From: Rhipidocladum racemiflorum
Taxonomy: Eukaryota > Streptophyta > Magnoliopsida > Poales > Poaceae
Direction of reading: 5' to 3'
Assembly (NCBI GenBank): GCA_036346355.1
Contig: CM070571.1
Location: 46,644,293 to 46,708,292, forward strand
DNA: 64,000 nt
A model generated the notes under the pieces. That model was not told the origin of the DNA. It searched no databases and worked only from the letters and a program-made list of their open reading frames with translations. A program made the position numbers and the translations under genes. Below, piece by piece: positions 31,753-42,699 of the stretch. How positions within the stretch are numbered: position 1 is the first letter of the stretch; each line of letters opens with the position of its first letter.

Positions 31753-32472
31753 TCACTCATCGAGAAAACCTCCACGGCCTGGGTACGGATGCTGCGGCAT
31801 AGGCGCGAAACGATTTCCATGTCCAGCAACTGTGTCATCTGTGGTAGTCGAAGAAGCAGTGTCCTCCTCAAGCTCTGGCTCCTCCGGGTCTGGCTCGTGC
31901 AGCTCGAGCATTGGCTCTGGCTCTGGTGCATACAGTGCCGTCTCTAACTCTCCAATCCTTTGCAGAAGGTGTGACACATACTCTTGAGCTTCCCGCCATC
32001 TGTTCTTCTCTGTCGTGATCTCCTTGCGGGCCTTCTGTAGCTCCTTGCTTGTATCATCGAGTACATCCTCCTGGGCGACGACAAGTCGTGCCAACTGTGT
32101 GACCATGGCATCCTCATCCTGAATCGCCTTCGGGTCAAGAAGGTTATTGCTGCGCGGATGATAACGGAACACCGTGCTCTCCAACTCTCTGGCGTAGATA
32201 CGGGTAATGTGCCGCATTGCTCGTCGTGATACTTCTTGGATACCCATCTGCATTGTAGACCTCCTGGCAGTGCAGTGTATCGGGCGATTGCCTGGGCCCT
32301 TCTTCCTAGCAGGTACCACAATCTTCACGTCACAAGCCCTGATCAATCCTGCTTGTCTGATCACTTCCACTTGGTATTGCGGCTTCTCAAAATCTCCGAG
32401 AGTCTGTAACATACGCCAAAGTTCCGCGGCGTGAGCAACTTCCAGATCGACGTAGTTGAACTCTCCCTCCAT
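31753..32472 (-). CDS. G1 ORF0, extra ORF upstream of gag
   Basis: This is an uninterrupted frame of about 239 codons between the primer-binding region and gag. I start it at the Met of MEGEFNYVDLEVAHAAELWR (32472), which lines up with the first Met in G2; an upstream Met is at 32481. No domain is recognised. It has a basic middle (ARRSTMQMGIQEVSRRAMRH), a helical, likely coiled-coil part (DTSKELQKARKEITTEKN), an acidic Pro/Glu-rich tail and the end GRGGFLDE. E1 has a diverged homologue at 55742 in the same place. It is not a standard gag-pol product. Conservation in two families suggests a function for the element, which I cannot name. Confidence 0.7.
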   Translation of the reverse strand: MEGEFNYVDLEVAHAAELWRMLQTLGDFEKPQYQVEVIRQAGLIRACDVKIVVPARKKGPGNRPIHCTARRSTMQMGIQEVSRRAMRHITRIYARELESTVFRYHPRSNNLLDPKAIQDEDAMVTQLARLVVAQEDVLDDTSKELQKARKEITTEKNRWREAQEYVSHLLQRIGELETALYAPEPEPMLELHEPDPEEPELEEDTASSTTTDDTVAGHGNRFAPMPQHPYPGRGGFLDE

Positions 32473-32655
32473 TTGCCACAAGAGTGCTCACGTAAGAACT
32501 CGAATTTTTTTTTAAATCGTGACAAGGTAAGGAAAAATTCAGCAAGAGACAAGAAAAGAAAGAATGGGATGAGTCGAGATGTCATTTCTTGTCTTGACAA
32601 ACTTTTAGCTTTAGAAAATAGGTTTTAACCTTTCTACGATCATTCTAGCTAGGGT

Positions 32656-34772
32656 TGACAAGGGTCATGGCACATATTTAAATAATCAAGGTGTCATACA
32701 GCAAATTGGTATTTATCTAATCCCCCATATTTAAATAAAGTATTTTCTAATTGAACTAGCATGCAATAGGTTAAATCAAAATAGGTTTCAAAATAGGATC
32801 AACATGGTCAAAGCACAACTTGCCTTCAAAAAGTACTTGTTCTTGGTCTTGAGTTGGATCCTGAGTCAATACTTCTCCTTCGAATCCTTCCGGCACTTCA
32901 ACGTCTACTCGTAAAGCGTGCAAATAGCAATACACGAATAAACAATAGGCAAAAAGTGTCCAAACATCCAAATAAAATCCATAAATAGAGAGAACATAAT
33001 TTTATGAATTTTTAGAAACTGGAATCGTCAAATTTGGAGTTAAAATGCAAAAGTTATGATTATTTAAAGTTTAAATAATCAATTAAATAATTTTACAGAG
33101 AAAAACTTTAGTCCAAAAATTAAATAAAATTCATATTTAGGTAGATCTCAATTTTATACAAATTTAGAAATTTGAATCACTCAAATCGGAGTTGAAACGC
33201 AAAAGTTATAAGCGTTTGAAGTTTGAATCAAAATCTGAAATCATTATTTCGAATTAATAAATCATTTTCTTTTTCGGAAAATCATTTATTGCGTCAGCCT
33301 GAACACGTGTCAGCCTCTGATTGGTCTGCTGATGTCAGTCGGTCCATGGACTTGGTCCACGCTTGGCTCGGGTCTACCGTGGACCCGGTCCACGGCTCAC
33401 GTGTCGCTGACATGTGGGCCCCACATGTCGGTGTCACGCACGCAATTAACCCGTGCGGTCTAACTCGCTGACATGCGGGCCCCACCGTGACGTCAGCGGT
33501 GACGTCATGGTGCGGTTCGGTTGTCCCGCTGACACGCGGGCCCCGCGTGTCAGAGACACGTGCTCACGCGCGCGTGGCGTGGCTTGGGTACACGTGGCAC
33601 AATCTCGACCGTTGATTTCAAAATCAACGGCCCAGATTGGATCTAGGCTTTACGTTCAAAACTACACGGTTGATCCGGGCCGTTCGATCTAGATCAGACG
33701 GTCCAGATCTAATCTAATGCTGACGACGCGGCTAACCCTCGCCGTACGATCTAAATCTAACAGTTGAAATCTAATCGGGGATGGGAACAGTAACGGGGCG
33801 ACGTGGCCTCACCTCGTGCGTTGGATCTTGATCCGACGGTTCACCGAGCTCGCGGACGATGATGGCACGCGGCGGCGTGGGTTCACCAGCGCCGAGGACG
33901 AAGACCACGACAGCGGCGCTTCGGGGCGTCTCCGGCCAAGTGAGTGCACCCAACAGGTGCGCCTTGACGCGAGGTTCTCAGATCCGGGCTCGAACGCGGC
34001 GGAGGATGACGAACGGCGCCGGAAACGAAGGGAAACCGTGGCGGCACACCCCGAACTTCGGCGAGAAATCGTGAGGCGACGGCGGCTGCTTAAGCGTGGA
34101 GATCCAGGGCAAAACACGCGGACAGGAAGGAGCAAAAAGGCGGCGGGGTCGGATCCCTATATGGGGCCTCGACGTGCGGGAATCCCACGAACCCTAACGG
34201 ACACGGCGGCGCTCTCTGACTCGGTCACGGGAAGACGACGCAATCACGGCCGTCAACGCGTCCCGCTCAACGGCCCAGATTCCCCGGGCGCAACGGATCC
34301 GGACCGGATCCGGTCGAAGCGATGCGGCTCAATTCCTGACCGTTGGATCTCGATCCAACGGTTGGGATCGATTAGGTTTAGAGCTGGTTCGGTCGAGTCA
34401 CGTGGCTCGGGTCGGACTCGAGTCCGACTCGGGTTCCGACTCGGTCGGATGAATAGTACTTGACCCGACTTGATTTTACAGCGATTTAATAATTAAAATA
34501 ATTTCCAGTAATTCCTTTAATTCATTAAAAATAGCAAAATACTCAGAAATATTCCAGAAAAATTCTGGAAAATATTTTAGGGTATTTGGGACTCAAATAA
34601 AATATTTCCAACAAAACTTTATTTGCAAAATTAAATTCTTTAATTATTTTAAAATGGAATAAATTCAAATAAATTCCAAATAAATCCAAATAAATTCCAG
34701 AAACTTCCAAAAATTCACCAAAGTGCCAAATCACACATAGATTTAGGAAAAGCAAAATTTTGGGGTGTTACA
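32656..34772 (-). repeat. G1 5' LTR remnant
   Basis: This is the first 2.1 kb of the family B LTR, starting at 34772 next to ACACC. The 3' 1.3 kb of the LTR, the primer-binding site and a few bases of leader are deleted. The joint at 32656-32658 shows TGA shared by both sides (leader AGGGTTGAGCC, LTR AGGGTGACAAGG), typical of microhomology repair. Exon A is intact at 32824-32904 (81 nt). TATA-like site at 34156-34164. Confidence 0.9.
32824..32904 (-). CDS. Candidate internal exon (exon A) in G1 5' LTR
   Basis: This 81-nt open segment on the minus strand follows GAGTAG and is followed by GCAAGT. It encodes VEVPEGFEGEVLTQDPTQDQ and EQVLFE. It is the undamaged version of L3's 10566-10643. The terminal exon of G1's LTR is deleted. 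Confidence 0.48.
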
Positions 34773-35891
34773 ACACCGTAGACCCCGCCGGGTCCGTGGA
34801 CCGGGTCCATGGAACGGGACACGTGGCAGCACCCGGGTGGTGCCACGTGTCATGATGACGTCATGCTGATGTCATCGGGGAGTTCGGCTGGTGCTGACAT
34901 CAGCAGGCCGACGTGGACCAATGTGGTGCTGACACGTGTCATGCTGACGCAATAAATCATTTTTTTCGAAAAAGAAATTATTTATTTAATTCGGTTTATT
35001 GATTTTTAAATATAGTTTCAAACTTCAAACACTTATAACTTTTGTGTTTCAACTCCGATTTGAGTGATTCAAATTTCTAAATTTTCATAAAATTGAGACC
35101 TACTCAAATATGAATTTTAATTAATTTTTGATTATGAATTTTCCTCTGTTTTTATTTAATTAATAGTTTCTTTAAACTTTAAATGATTACAACTTTTGCA
35201 TTTTAACTCCGATTTAGACGATTCCAGTTTCTAAAAATTTATAAAAATGTGCTCTCTCTGTTTACGATCTTTATTTGAATTTTTAATACTTTTTGCCTGC
35301 CGTTTATTTATTTATTGCTATTTGCACGCGTTACGAGTAGACGTTGAGGTGCCCGAAAGCTTCGAAGAAGTGTTGACCCAGGAGCCAGCTCAAGACCAAG
35401 AACAAGTACTCTTTGAAGGCAAGTTGTGCTTTGACCATGTTGATCCCATTTTGAAATTAATTTGATTTAAGTTATTACATGCTAGTTTAATTAGAAAATA
35501 CTTTAATTAATTTTGGGAAATTAGTTAAATGCCAACTTTGCACCATGACACCTTGATTATTATTTATGTGCCATGACCCCTTGTCACCCTAGTTGTGGAT
35601 TATTAGTTGGACATTATTAAATTGCCAACATGGGTAGTTAGACCGATGTAGTATGCTTAGCCTTGCCACGTGACATGTTTTTGACAATTACATGATAACA
35701 TTGACTTAATGAGATATGTAACCTGTTTTGAGAAGTGTCATGTGTTATTGATGATGATGTTGATGGCACGTGGTGCATGGTAATCAACTGGGGGTTTGAT
35801 AAATAGTTTTCGACCGGGGCATGTGGCAAGAATGATCGGGTGGGCCAGTTGTGGCATCGGGAAGGATGATTTGGTTCTTCGGGTAGTCTTG
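34773..35891 (+). repeat. L2 LTR, middle segment (second copy)
   Basis: This is a direct copy of 12492-13607: it starts with the same ACACCGTAG after an LTR end and finishes with TCTTG. It has exon A at 35341-35418. Where the first copy reads GGCGTCGCCAGG (about 12614), this one has GTGCTGACATCAGCAGG, so CTGAC motifs are kept here. Confidence 0.93.
35341..35418 (+). CDS. Candidate internal exon (exon A) in L2, second copy
   Basis: This 78-nt segment is identical to 13057-13134 apart from one change (GGC to AGC, Gly to Ser). It follows GAGTAG and precedes GCAAGT. In copy order it would join the terminal exon at 54977-55032 if the insertions were absent. Confidence 0.48.
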
Positions 35892-36125
35892 TGTTAGTGT
35901 TATGCCCTTGAGGCAATCATATGGATGATTGTAACATGACTATGTTTATGAATAATAATATGATTATTGGTCCAATGAATGTATATCATTGTTTTGATCA
36001 ACAAGTGTGTGACTTGTTTATGAAGCTCTTTACTTATTGATATAATTCGATAAATATCTCTGATCGGATATCATCGTATAGGACAACGATGAATAGATTA
36101 GCACATGTATTGTTCGATGATCATG

Positions 36126-39100
36126 TGTCGGGACCCCGAATTTGCAAATCCGGACCCTCTGTGTATTCAGCACTAGTCCAGGAACGCGCTAGTGCACACA
36201 GTCTTAACATCGGTATATATCACAATCATACCATACGATACTATCAAAGTACTTTATTTAAATAATCAAAGGGTTACTCGACCTTATGGCCAAGTTACAA
36301 ATATATGCCTTGCAAGGCGAAACTTATTAAAAGAGAAATAGCAAGAAATGAAAATCAAATAAACTTAGTGGCGCCATCCAGTATACCACAGGCAACCGAC
36401 CGGGCTCGCATCCCTAAGTAGACGGGTCTTCTTGGAGTTCCTCCTCCAAAGTGGCGTAATCTCCTCTTCAAGCGATATTGTGTTGAGGCAAGGGTGAGTA
36501 CTTGGTACTCAAAGCAAGTCATGCAGAATGCAAGCTAATATACTATATGCATGGCTTAGTACAAAGGAATAGCTCAGGGTATATTTGCAAAGAAATGACT
36601 TTTGACAAGTAATATGAGTAGATTCGAAAGCAGTAGAAATAAGTAAAGCATAAATAACTTTTCAAGAAGTTTAATAAACATTTTTCCCATCCTAAACCCT
36701 ATTTCCATCATCTTCCTTGTTAAATCAACCCATCTTTTCAAAACCAAGTTATTTTCAGAAAATCTAACCCTTGACTGTAATTCCCGAGCATTGTCCAGTA
36801 CCGTGGACTCGGCTATTCAAATAGATTCTACACTCTGCAGAGGTTATGCACTTTACCCACAAGATACAGTCAAACACCACAAAGGCGAGTTCCCGTAACA
36901 AAGCCTTTCGGAAGCCTCAAACAACACAGGTGGTCCTCTCCAGACGTGCTCTACACCATCCCTTCCCTTAGCCAAGGCGAAGTATGGGACCAACACACCG
37001 TTAGATGGGTACTGCCACACCCACGATACGCTCCCCTGCACAATCACACAAAAGGTGTAATCGACACCTGAGGCTCCACAAGTGAGTCCTTAGCGACTTA
37101 GTCAACTAGGGCCGTCCCATTCCAGCCATGTGGTTGCAAGTATGACCCAGTTCAAAGGCTTGCAAGGTTAAGTCCTTAGAGTGACCAGGGCAAGACTACC
37201 GAAAACCAAATCATCACTCCCAATGCCACAACCGGCCCACGATTACTCTTGCCACATGCCCCCGAAATCTGTTTATCAAACCCGATTGATTACCATGCAC
37301 CACGTGCCGTCAACATCACATGATACTTTTCCAAAACAGGTTCAATATATCATTAAGTCCATATTAGCGTTTGATTGTCCAAAATCATGTCATGAGCACG
37401 TAGTGTCTAAGCAAAGATACTACAACGATCTAAACCCATGTTGGCAATTTAGTAATGTCCAACTAGTAAACCACAACTAGGGTGACAAAGGTCATGGCAC
37501 ATACTTGAGTAATCAAGGTGTCATATAGCAAATTGGTATTTATCTAACCCCCATGTTTAAACAAAGTATCTTTCTAATTGAACTAGCATGCAATAGTTTA
37601 AATCAAAATAGATTTCGAAATGGGATCAATATGGTCAAAGCACAACTTGCCTTCAAAAAGTACTTGCTCTTGGTCTTGAGTTGGATCCTGAGTCAACACT
37701 TTTCCCTCGAATCCTTCCGGCACTTCAACGTCTACTCGTAAAGCGTGCAAATAGCAAATACACAAATGAACACTATGCAAAAAGATCCCAAAACTCCAAA
37801 TAAAATCCATAAACAGAGAGAACATAATTTTCTGGATTTTTAGAAACTGGAATCGTCAAATTTGGAGTTAAAACGCAAAAGTTATGATTATTTAAAGTTT
37901 AAATAATCAATTAAATAATTTTACAGAGAAAAACTTTAGTCCAAAAATTAAATAAAATTCATATTTAGGTAGATCTCAATTTTATACAAATTTAGAAATT
38001 TGAATCGCTCAAATCGGAGTTGAAACGCAAAAGTTATAAGCGTTTGAAGTTTGAATCTAAATTTGAATCAATATTTCGAATTAATAAATCATTTTCTTTT
38101 TCGGAAATTAATTATTGCGTCAGCATGGACACGTGGCACAATCTCAGCCGTTGGTTTGAAAATCAACGGCGCGGATTAGATCCAGGGTTAACACGTTGAA
38201 ACTACTCGTTGCTCGTGGGCCGTTCGATCTAGATCGGACGGTCCAGATCTAATCCTATATTCGCGACCGCTACAAAGACGCGTGGCAATTGTGAACCGTT
38301 GGATCTTGATCCAACGATCCAGATCTAATCGGGTTTGGGAACACGTGAGCTCACCTCAACCGTCCGATCTGGATCCGACGGTCCTCCGAGCTCGCAGACG
38401 GCGATGGCTTCACGGCGGCGCTGGCTTGACCGGAGACGGGGACGACGACGAGCCCGACGGCGTTTGGGCGTGCTCCGGCGAGATGAAGCCTCCCTTCGGG
38501 TGCGTCTCGTCGCGGGGACTCCGGATCTGGGCTCCTTCTCGGCGGAAGACGACGAACGACGGCGGAACCGGCGCAAGAAACCGCGGAGGGATGAGACAAC
38601 TCCGGCGAGCGATTGCGGCTCAACGGTGGCGGCCCGGCGAGATGGCTCGGGGAACGGTGCGCAAGGATGAGGGCAACCTCGGGACGTCTCACGCTTTAAA
38701 TAGCCTCGGCGTCCGTGCCCTAGACGGAAACCTAGTTCGCTACGGCGGCGGCGCGGCGAAGTCCGGCTTCGGACTCGGCGAAGACGACGAATCGTGGCCG
38801 CCCACGTGGCGCGATCAACGCCACGATCGCGACGCGCGATCGGATCCGGCCCGGTTACGGCTCGAACCGGTACGGGCGGATCTCAGCCGTTGGATCTTGA
38901 TCCAACGGTTGGGATTGATTAGGTTTAGGAGTGGGTTCGGTCGAGTCAACTGGCTCGGTCGGGTTCGGGTCGGACTCGAGTCCGACTCGGACCCGAGGAA
39001 TAGTAACCGACCCGGTCGGTCCTTTTCCAGCGAATTAATATTTAAAATAATTCCCAGTAATTCATTTAATTCATTAAAAATAGCAAATGACTCAGAAAAA

Positions 39101-39321
39101 TTCCAGAAAAATTCTGGAAAATATTTTGGATCATTTTGGACTCGAATAAAATATTTCCAACAAAATTTTATTTGCAAAATTAAATTCTTTAATTATTTCA
39201 AAATGGAATAAATTCAAATAAATTCCAAATAAACCCAAATAAATTCCAGAAAATTCCAAAAATTCACCAAAGTGTCAAATCACACATGAATTTAAGAAAA
39301 GCAAAATTTTGGGATGTTACA
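36126..39321 (-). repeat. G2 3' LTR
   Basis: Family B LTR on the minus strand, TGTAACATCCC at 39321 to GGGGTCCCGACA at 36126. TATA box at 38694-38703, palindromes near 38299-38320 and 38886-38907. Exon A (37651-37731, 81 nt, open) and the position of exon B (36414-36471, one base short, with the CAG acceptor altered) are present. The 309-codon plus-strand ORF at 38282-39211 is antisense and not a gene. Confidence 0.95.
37651..37731 (-). CDS. Candidate internal exon (exon A) in G2 3' LTR
   Basis: This 81-nt open frame contains VEVPEGFEGKVLTQDPTQDQ and is followed by GCAAGT on the minus strand. The partner in the 5' LTR of the same element (46519-46597) lacks one base in CCTG and one in CCGG, which breaks the frame there. 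Confidence 0.48.
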
Positions 39322-40133
39322 AACCTCCCCCCCTTAATAGAATCTCGTCCCCGAGATTCAGGGCTCACTAAAGAAATAGGTTTGGAAACTCTTTCTTCAA
39401 ATCCTCTTCGCGCTCCCAAGTCGCTTCGCTTTCTTCATGGTTGCTCCACTGAACTCTACAAAAACGGGTTGACTTGTTTCTAGTTTCTCGATCCATTGTG
39501 TCTAGAATCCTCACGGGATGCTCCTTATAGGTCAAATCCTCTTGCAACTCAATTGACTCTAGCGGTGTCTGCTCTCAGAACTCGGAGACACTTCTTTAAC
39601 TGGGACACATGGAATACATCATGTACTCCTGCCAACGACTGTGGCAACTCCAGCTGATAAGCAACTTCGCCTCTGCGGCTCAAAATCTTAAATGGTCCAA
39701 CATAACGGGGTGCGAGTTTCCCTTTGGCATGGAACCTCTTAACTCCCGAGAGGCGTAACTCGAGGTAAACAAAATCTTACGGTTCAAAACTCAAGTCTCG
39801 GCGACGATTGTCAAGATAACTCTTTTGTCGAGATTGGGCTATCTTCAACCTTTCCCTAATCATAGCGACCGCTCTTGACCTCTTGAAGAATATCAGGCCC
39901 AAAGACACGGCGCCACGGTCTCATTCCAATTCAATGGCGTCCGACAGGTCGACCATCTGATGCCTCAAAAGGTGACATCGTAAACTAGCCTCGATAACTA
40001 TTGTTGTAATCGAACTCAAGATACGGCAAACTCTTATCCCAAGAGGTAGCATAGGCCAATGCACAAGCTCTTAGCATATCCTCCAGACCTGGTTGACTCT
40101 TTCGATGCATCCATCCGTCTCGTGGATGATAAG
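39322..40133 (-). pseudogene. pol: G2 pol 3' end: integrase C-terminus and chromodomain, frameshifted
   Basis: The polypurine tract with eight Gs lies at 39322-39340. The chromodomain (CRVQWSNHEESEATWEREED type) can be read at about 39385-39500. Between there and 40133 the sequence aligns with G1's 17400-18120 but with many 1-3 base gaps or swaps (for example CATCGTAAAC for CATCTGTAAAC near 39976), so no frame stays open. I take it as the integrase C-terminal part with errors or damage concentrated at CHG sites. Confidence 0.8.
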
Positions 40134-41765
40134 TCAGATCTTGAAGTTCAAACGGGTTCCCATGGCTTCATGCAACTTATTCCAGAACCTTGAGGTAAAT
40201 TGGGTACCTCTGTCCGATACAATCCTCTTTGGCACTCCGTGCAAACAGACAATCCTGATCATGTATAATTCTGCTAATTTATCTCCCGAGTAAGTGGTCT
40301 TCACGGGGATAAAATGGGCTACCTTAGTCAAGCGATCCACTATAACCCATATGGAGTCATAACCTCCTTGAGTCTTCGGCAAACCGGTAATGAAATCCAT
40401 TCCGATTTCCTCCCACTTCCACTCAGGTATTTTCAGCGGTTGCAGCAATCCTGCTGGTCTCTGATGCATTGCCTTGACTCTCTGGCATACGTCGCACAAT
40501 GCAACATGCTCGGCAACTTCACGTTTCATACTCGGCCACCAGAATCTCTCCTTCAGATCCTGATACATCTTGGCGCTTCCAGGATGAATCGAGTACTTGG
40601 AGTCATGGGCTTCTTCCAGAATCAGTTGCTTTAACTCCTTTTTGTTAGGCACACAAATGCGATCCTTCATCCACAACGTGCCTTGCTCATCCATCTTGAA
40701 GTCCTCTGCCTTGCCTTCCTCCTTGATGGACTTAATCCTGCGGATCTTGTCATCATCCTTCTGTCCTTCTCGAATCTGATCCTCCAGGGTCGGTTTTACT
40801 TCTAATGCGGCCAAGAATCCGCTAGGTACAACCTCAATCTTCATTTTCTGAAACTCCTCACATAACTCATCCTGACTTATGGCTAGCAACATACTCGCGG
40901 TATGGCTCTTCCGACTCAGAGCATCGGCAACTACGTTGGCCTTCCCGGGATGGTAATGGATTCCAACATTGTAGTCCTTGATTAACTCTAGCCACCTCCT
41001 TTGCCTCATATTCAGATCCGACTGGGTGAATATGTACTTAAGGCTCTTATGATCCGTATATACTTCACATCTGTTTCCAATCAGATAGTGACGCCATATC
41101 TTCAAGGCATGCACTACGGCAGCTAACTCTAGGTCATGTGTCGGATAATTTTCCTCATGCGGCCTCAACTGCCTTGATGCATAAGCGACGACCTTTCCAT
41201 TCTGCATCAGCACACATCCAAGTCCTTGGCGCGATGCGTCACAATAAATATCGAAGCTTTGAGCAACATCCGGTAGAACTAACACCGGTGCTGATGTCAA
41301 TCGCTTCTTCAGCTCCTGAAATCCTTTCTCACATTCTGGCGTCCATGCAAACTTCTTTTCCTTCTTCAGCAATTGCGTAAGAGGTTTTGCAATTGTCGAA
41401 AAGCCTTCGATGAAACGGCGGTAGTATCCTGCCATTCCAAGGAAACTCCGAATCTGGGTCACAGTCTTCGGCTGCTCCCAATGTAACACAGCTTCTACTT
41501 TGCTTGGATCTACGGCGACTCCTTCTGCGGTCATCACATGTCCAAGGAACTCCACTTTGTCCTTCCAGAAGTCACACTTGCTGAACTTGGCGAAAAGTTG
41601 CTGTTCCCTCAGCTTTTCCAAAACTCGCCTTAAGTGTTCGGCATGTTCATCCTCTGTCTTGGAGTAGATTAGGATATCGTCTATGAACACGACGACAAAC
41701 TTGTCCAAATATTCCATGAACACCTTATTCATCATATTCATGAAATAAGCTGGCGCATTCGTCAC
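40134..41765 (-). CDS. pol: G2 pol: reverse transcriptase end, RNase H, integrase N-terminal half
   Basis: This 543-codon frame is the best-preserved Gypsy coding piece in the window. It starts inside reverse transcriptase (TNAPAYFMNMMNKVFMEYLD) with catalytic FIDDILIYSK at about residue 30. RNase H covers about residues 130-270 (YCDASRQGLGCVLMQNGK, YTDHKSLKYIFTQSDLNMRQ). The integrase zinc finger uses EEAHDSKYSIHPG and CDVCQRVK (about residues 385-425), followed by core acidic motifs in MDFITGLPK and SDRGTQFTSRFW. The apparent start Met is internal, since the true polyprotein begins upstream in broken frames. It ends by a shift near 40140, before the last catalytic Glu region. Confidence 0.88.
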   Translation of the reverse strand: MTNAPAYFMNMMNKVFMEYLDKFVVVFIDDILIYSKTEDEHAEHLRRVLEKLREQQLFAKFSKCDFWKDKVEFLGHVMTAEGVAVDPSKVEAVLHWEQPKTVTQIRSFLGMAGYYRRFIEGFSTIAKPLTQLLKKEKKFAWTPECEKGFQELKKRLTSAPVLVLPDVAQSFDIYCDASRQGLGCVLMQNGKVVAYASRQLRPHEENYPTHDLELAAVVHALKIWRHYLIGNRCEVYTDHKSLKYIFTQSDLNMRQRRWLELIKDYNVGIHYHPGKANVVADALSRKSHTASMLLAISQDELCEEFQKMKIEVVPSGFLAALEVKPTLEDQIREGQKDDDKIRRIKSIKEEGKAEDFKMDEQGTLWMKDRICVPNKKELKQLILEEAHDSKYSIHPGSAKMYQDLKERFWWPSMKREVAEHVALCDVCQRVKAMHQRPAGLLQPLKIPEWKWEEIGMDFITGLPKTQGGYDSIWVIVDRLTKVAHFIPVKTTYSGDKLAELYMIRIVCLHGVPKRIVSDRGTQFTSRFWNKLHEAMGTRLNFKI

Positions 41766-42690
41766 CCAAATGACATAATCGTAAACTCGTAATGTCCATA
41801 TCTTGACGAGAATGCAGTCTTGAATATCTTACGATCGGATCTTCAATCGATGGTATCCCGATCTCGAGATCAATCTTGGAGAAAACTCCGCTCCTCTTAA
41901 TCGATCAAACAAATCATCAATCCTGGGTAGCGGATACTTATTCTTCACGGTGACTTCATTGAGTGCACGGTAGTCGATGCACATCCTGAAACTCCCGTCC
42001 TTCTTCTTGACAAACAAAGCGGTGCTCCCCACGGCGACTAACTTGGTCCGATAAATCCTTTCTCCATTAACTCCTCTAGCTGTTTCTTCATTTCTACCAA
42101 CTCCTCGGTAGACATCCGATAGGGTCTCTTTGCTATCGGTCTTTGTGCAGTACAAGCTCTATCACAAACTCTATGTCCTGTCGGCGGCATACCGTAGATC
42201 CTCGGGAAAAACATCCGGGTACTCATTCACTCTTGGGACATCCTCTATGCTGATTGCCTTGGTGCTTGTTAACCATCAACTGTCCATCTCTAAGCTGCAG
42301 TGGCTTGAAATTCCACTTTCTTCCCACACGGGCTCTCAATCGAGATAGTCCTTCGTCCACAATCCAATACGGCCTTGTGCTTGGATAACCAATCCATTCC
42401 CAATATAACATCTAAGGTCCGGGTCTCCAAAATTATAAGGTTTGCTAGGAACTCTATTCCATCTATTAGTATTCTCACCGGAACATCCTACTTCCGTTCG
42501 GAGTTCGAACCAGGGTTTGAACTAAAAGCATGCACTTAAGTCTTGCAATTCTCAAGTCATTTCTAGCAGCAAAGCCTTGCGAAACAAGCGAATGCGAAGC
42601 TCGAGTCAAACAAAGCATTGCAGTTTGAGTTAACAAGTAACTTACCCAAGATGACGTCCGTAGCATTCTGCGGTGCATCTGCGGTGACAT
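41766..42690 (-). pseudogene. pol: G2 pol 5' part: protease and start of reverse transcriptase, frameshifted
   Basis: Protease pieces are at 42690-42290 (ILETRTLDVILGMDWLSKHK; the DSGAS region near 42600 has lost bases: GCTCGAGTC for GCTCCAGAGTC). Reverse transcriptase pieces are at 42226-41829 (AKRPYRMSTEELVEMKKQLE, KKDGSFRMCIDYRALNEVT). Breaks fall at sites where G1 has CCAGG, CTGG or CTG, for example TACCGTAGATC at about 42190 against TACCAGGTAGATC in G1 (29859). Confidence 0.82.
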
Positions 42691-42699
42691 GGTTGACTC

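Larger units (their letters stand above)
16390..34772 (-). mobile_element. Family B Gypsy chromovirus G1, both LTRs truncated
   Basis: On the minus strand from the right: 5' LTR remnant (32656-34772), ORF0, gag, pol with protease, reverse transcriptase, RNase H, integrase and chromodomain, polypurine tract (about 17290-17302) and 3' LTR remnant (16390-17289). The SIRE-type Copia element 18987-28678 splits pol inside RNase H. The right flank ACACC (34773-34777) is the same site at which L3 sits. The primer-binding site is gone. It is closely related to G2 in all proteins. Confidence 0.92.

Noticed and set aside
33816..34463. 215-codon ORF, with similar ones at 16188-16859 and 11819-12170
   Set aside because: These are antisense frames over the GC-rich LTR promoter region. 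Frames differ between copies, so they are not genes.
38282..39211. 309-codon plus-strand ORF in the G2 3' LTR
   Set aside because: It is antisense to the LTR, GC-driven, Arg-rich, and its frame is not kept in the other G2 LTR (47153 onward) or in L4.
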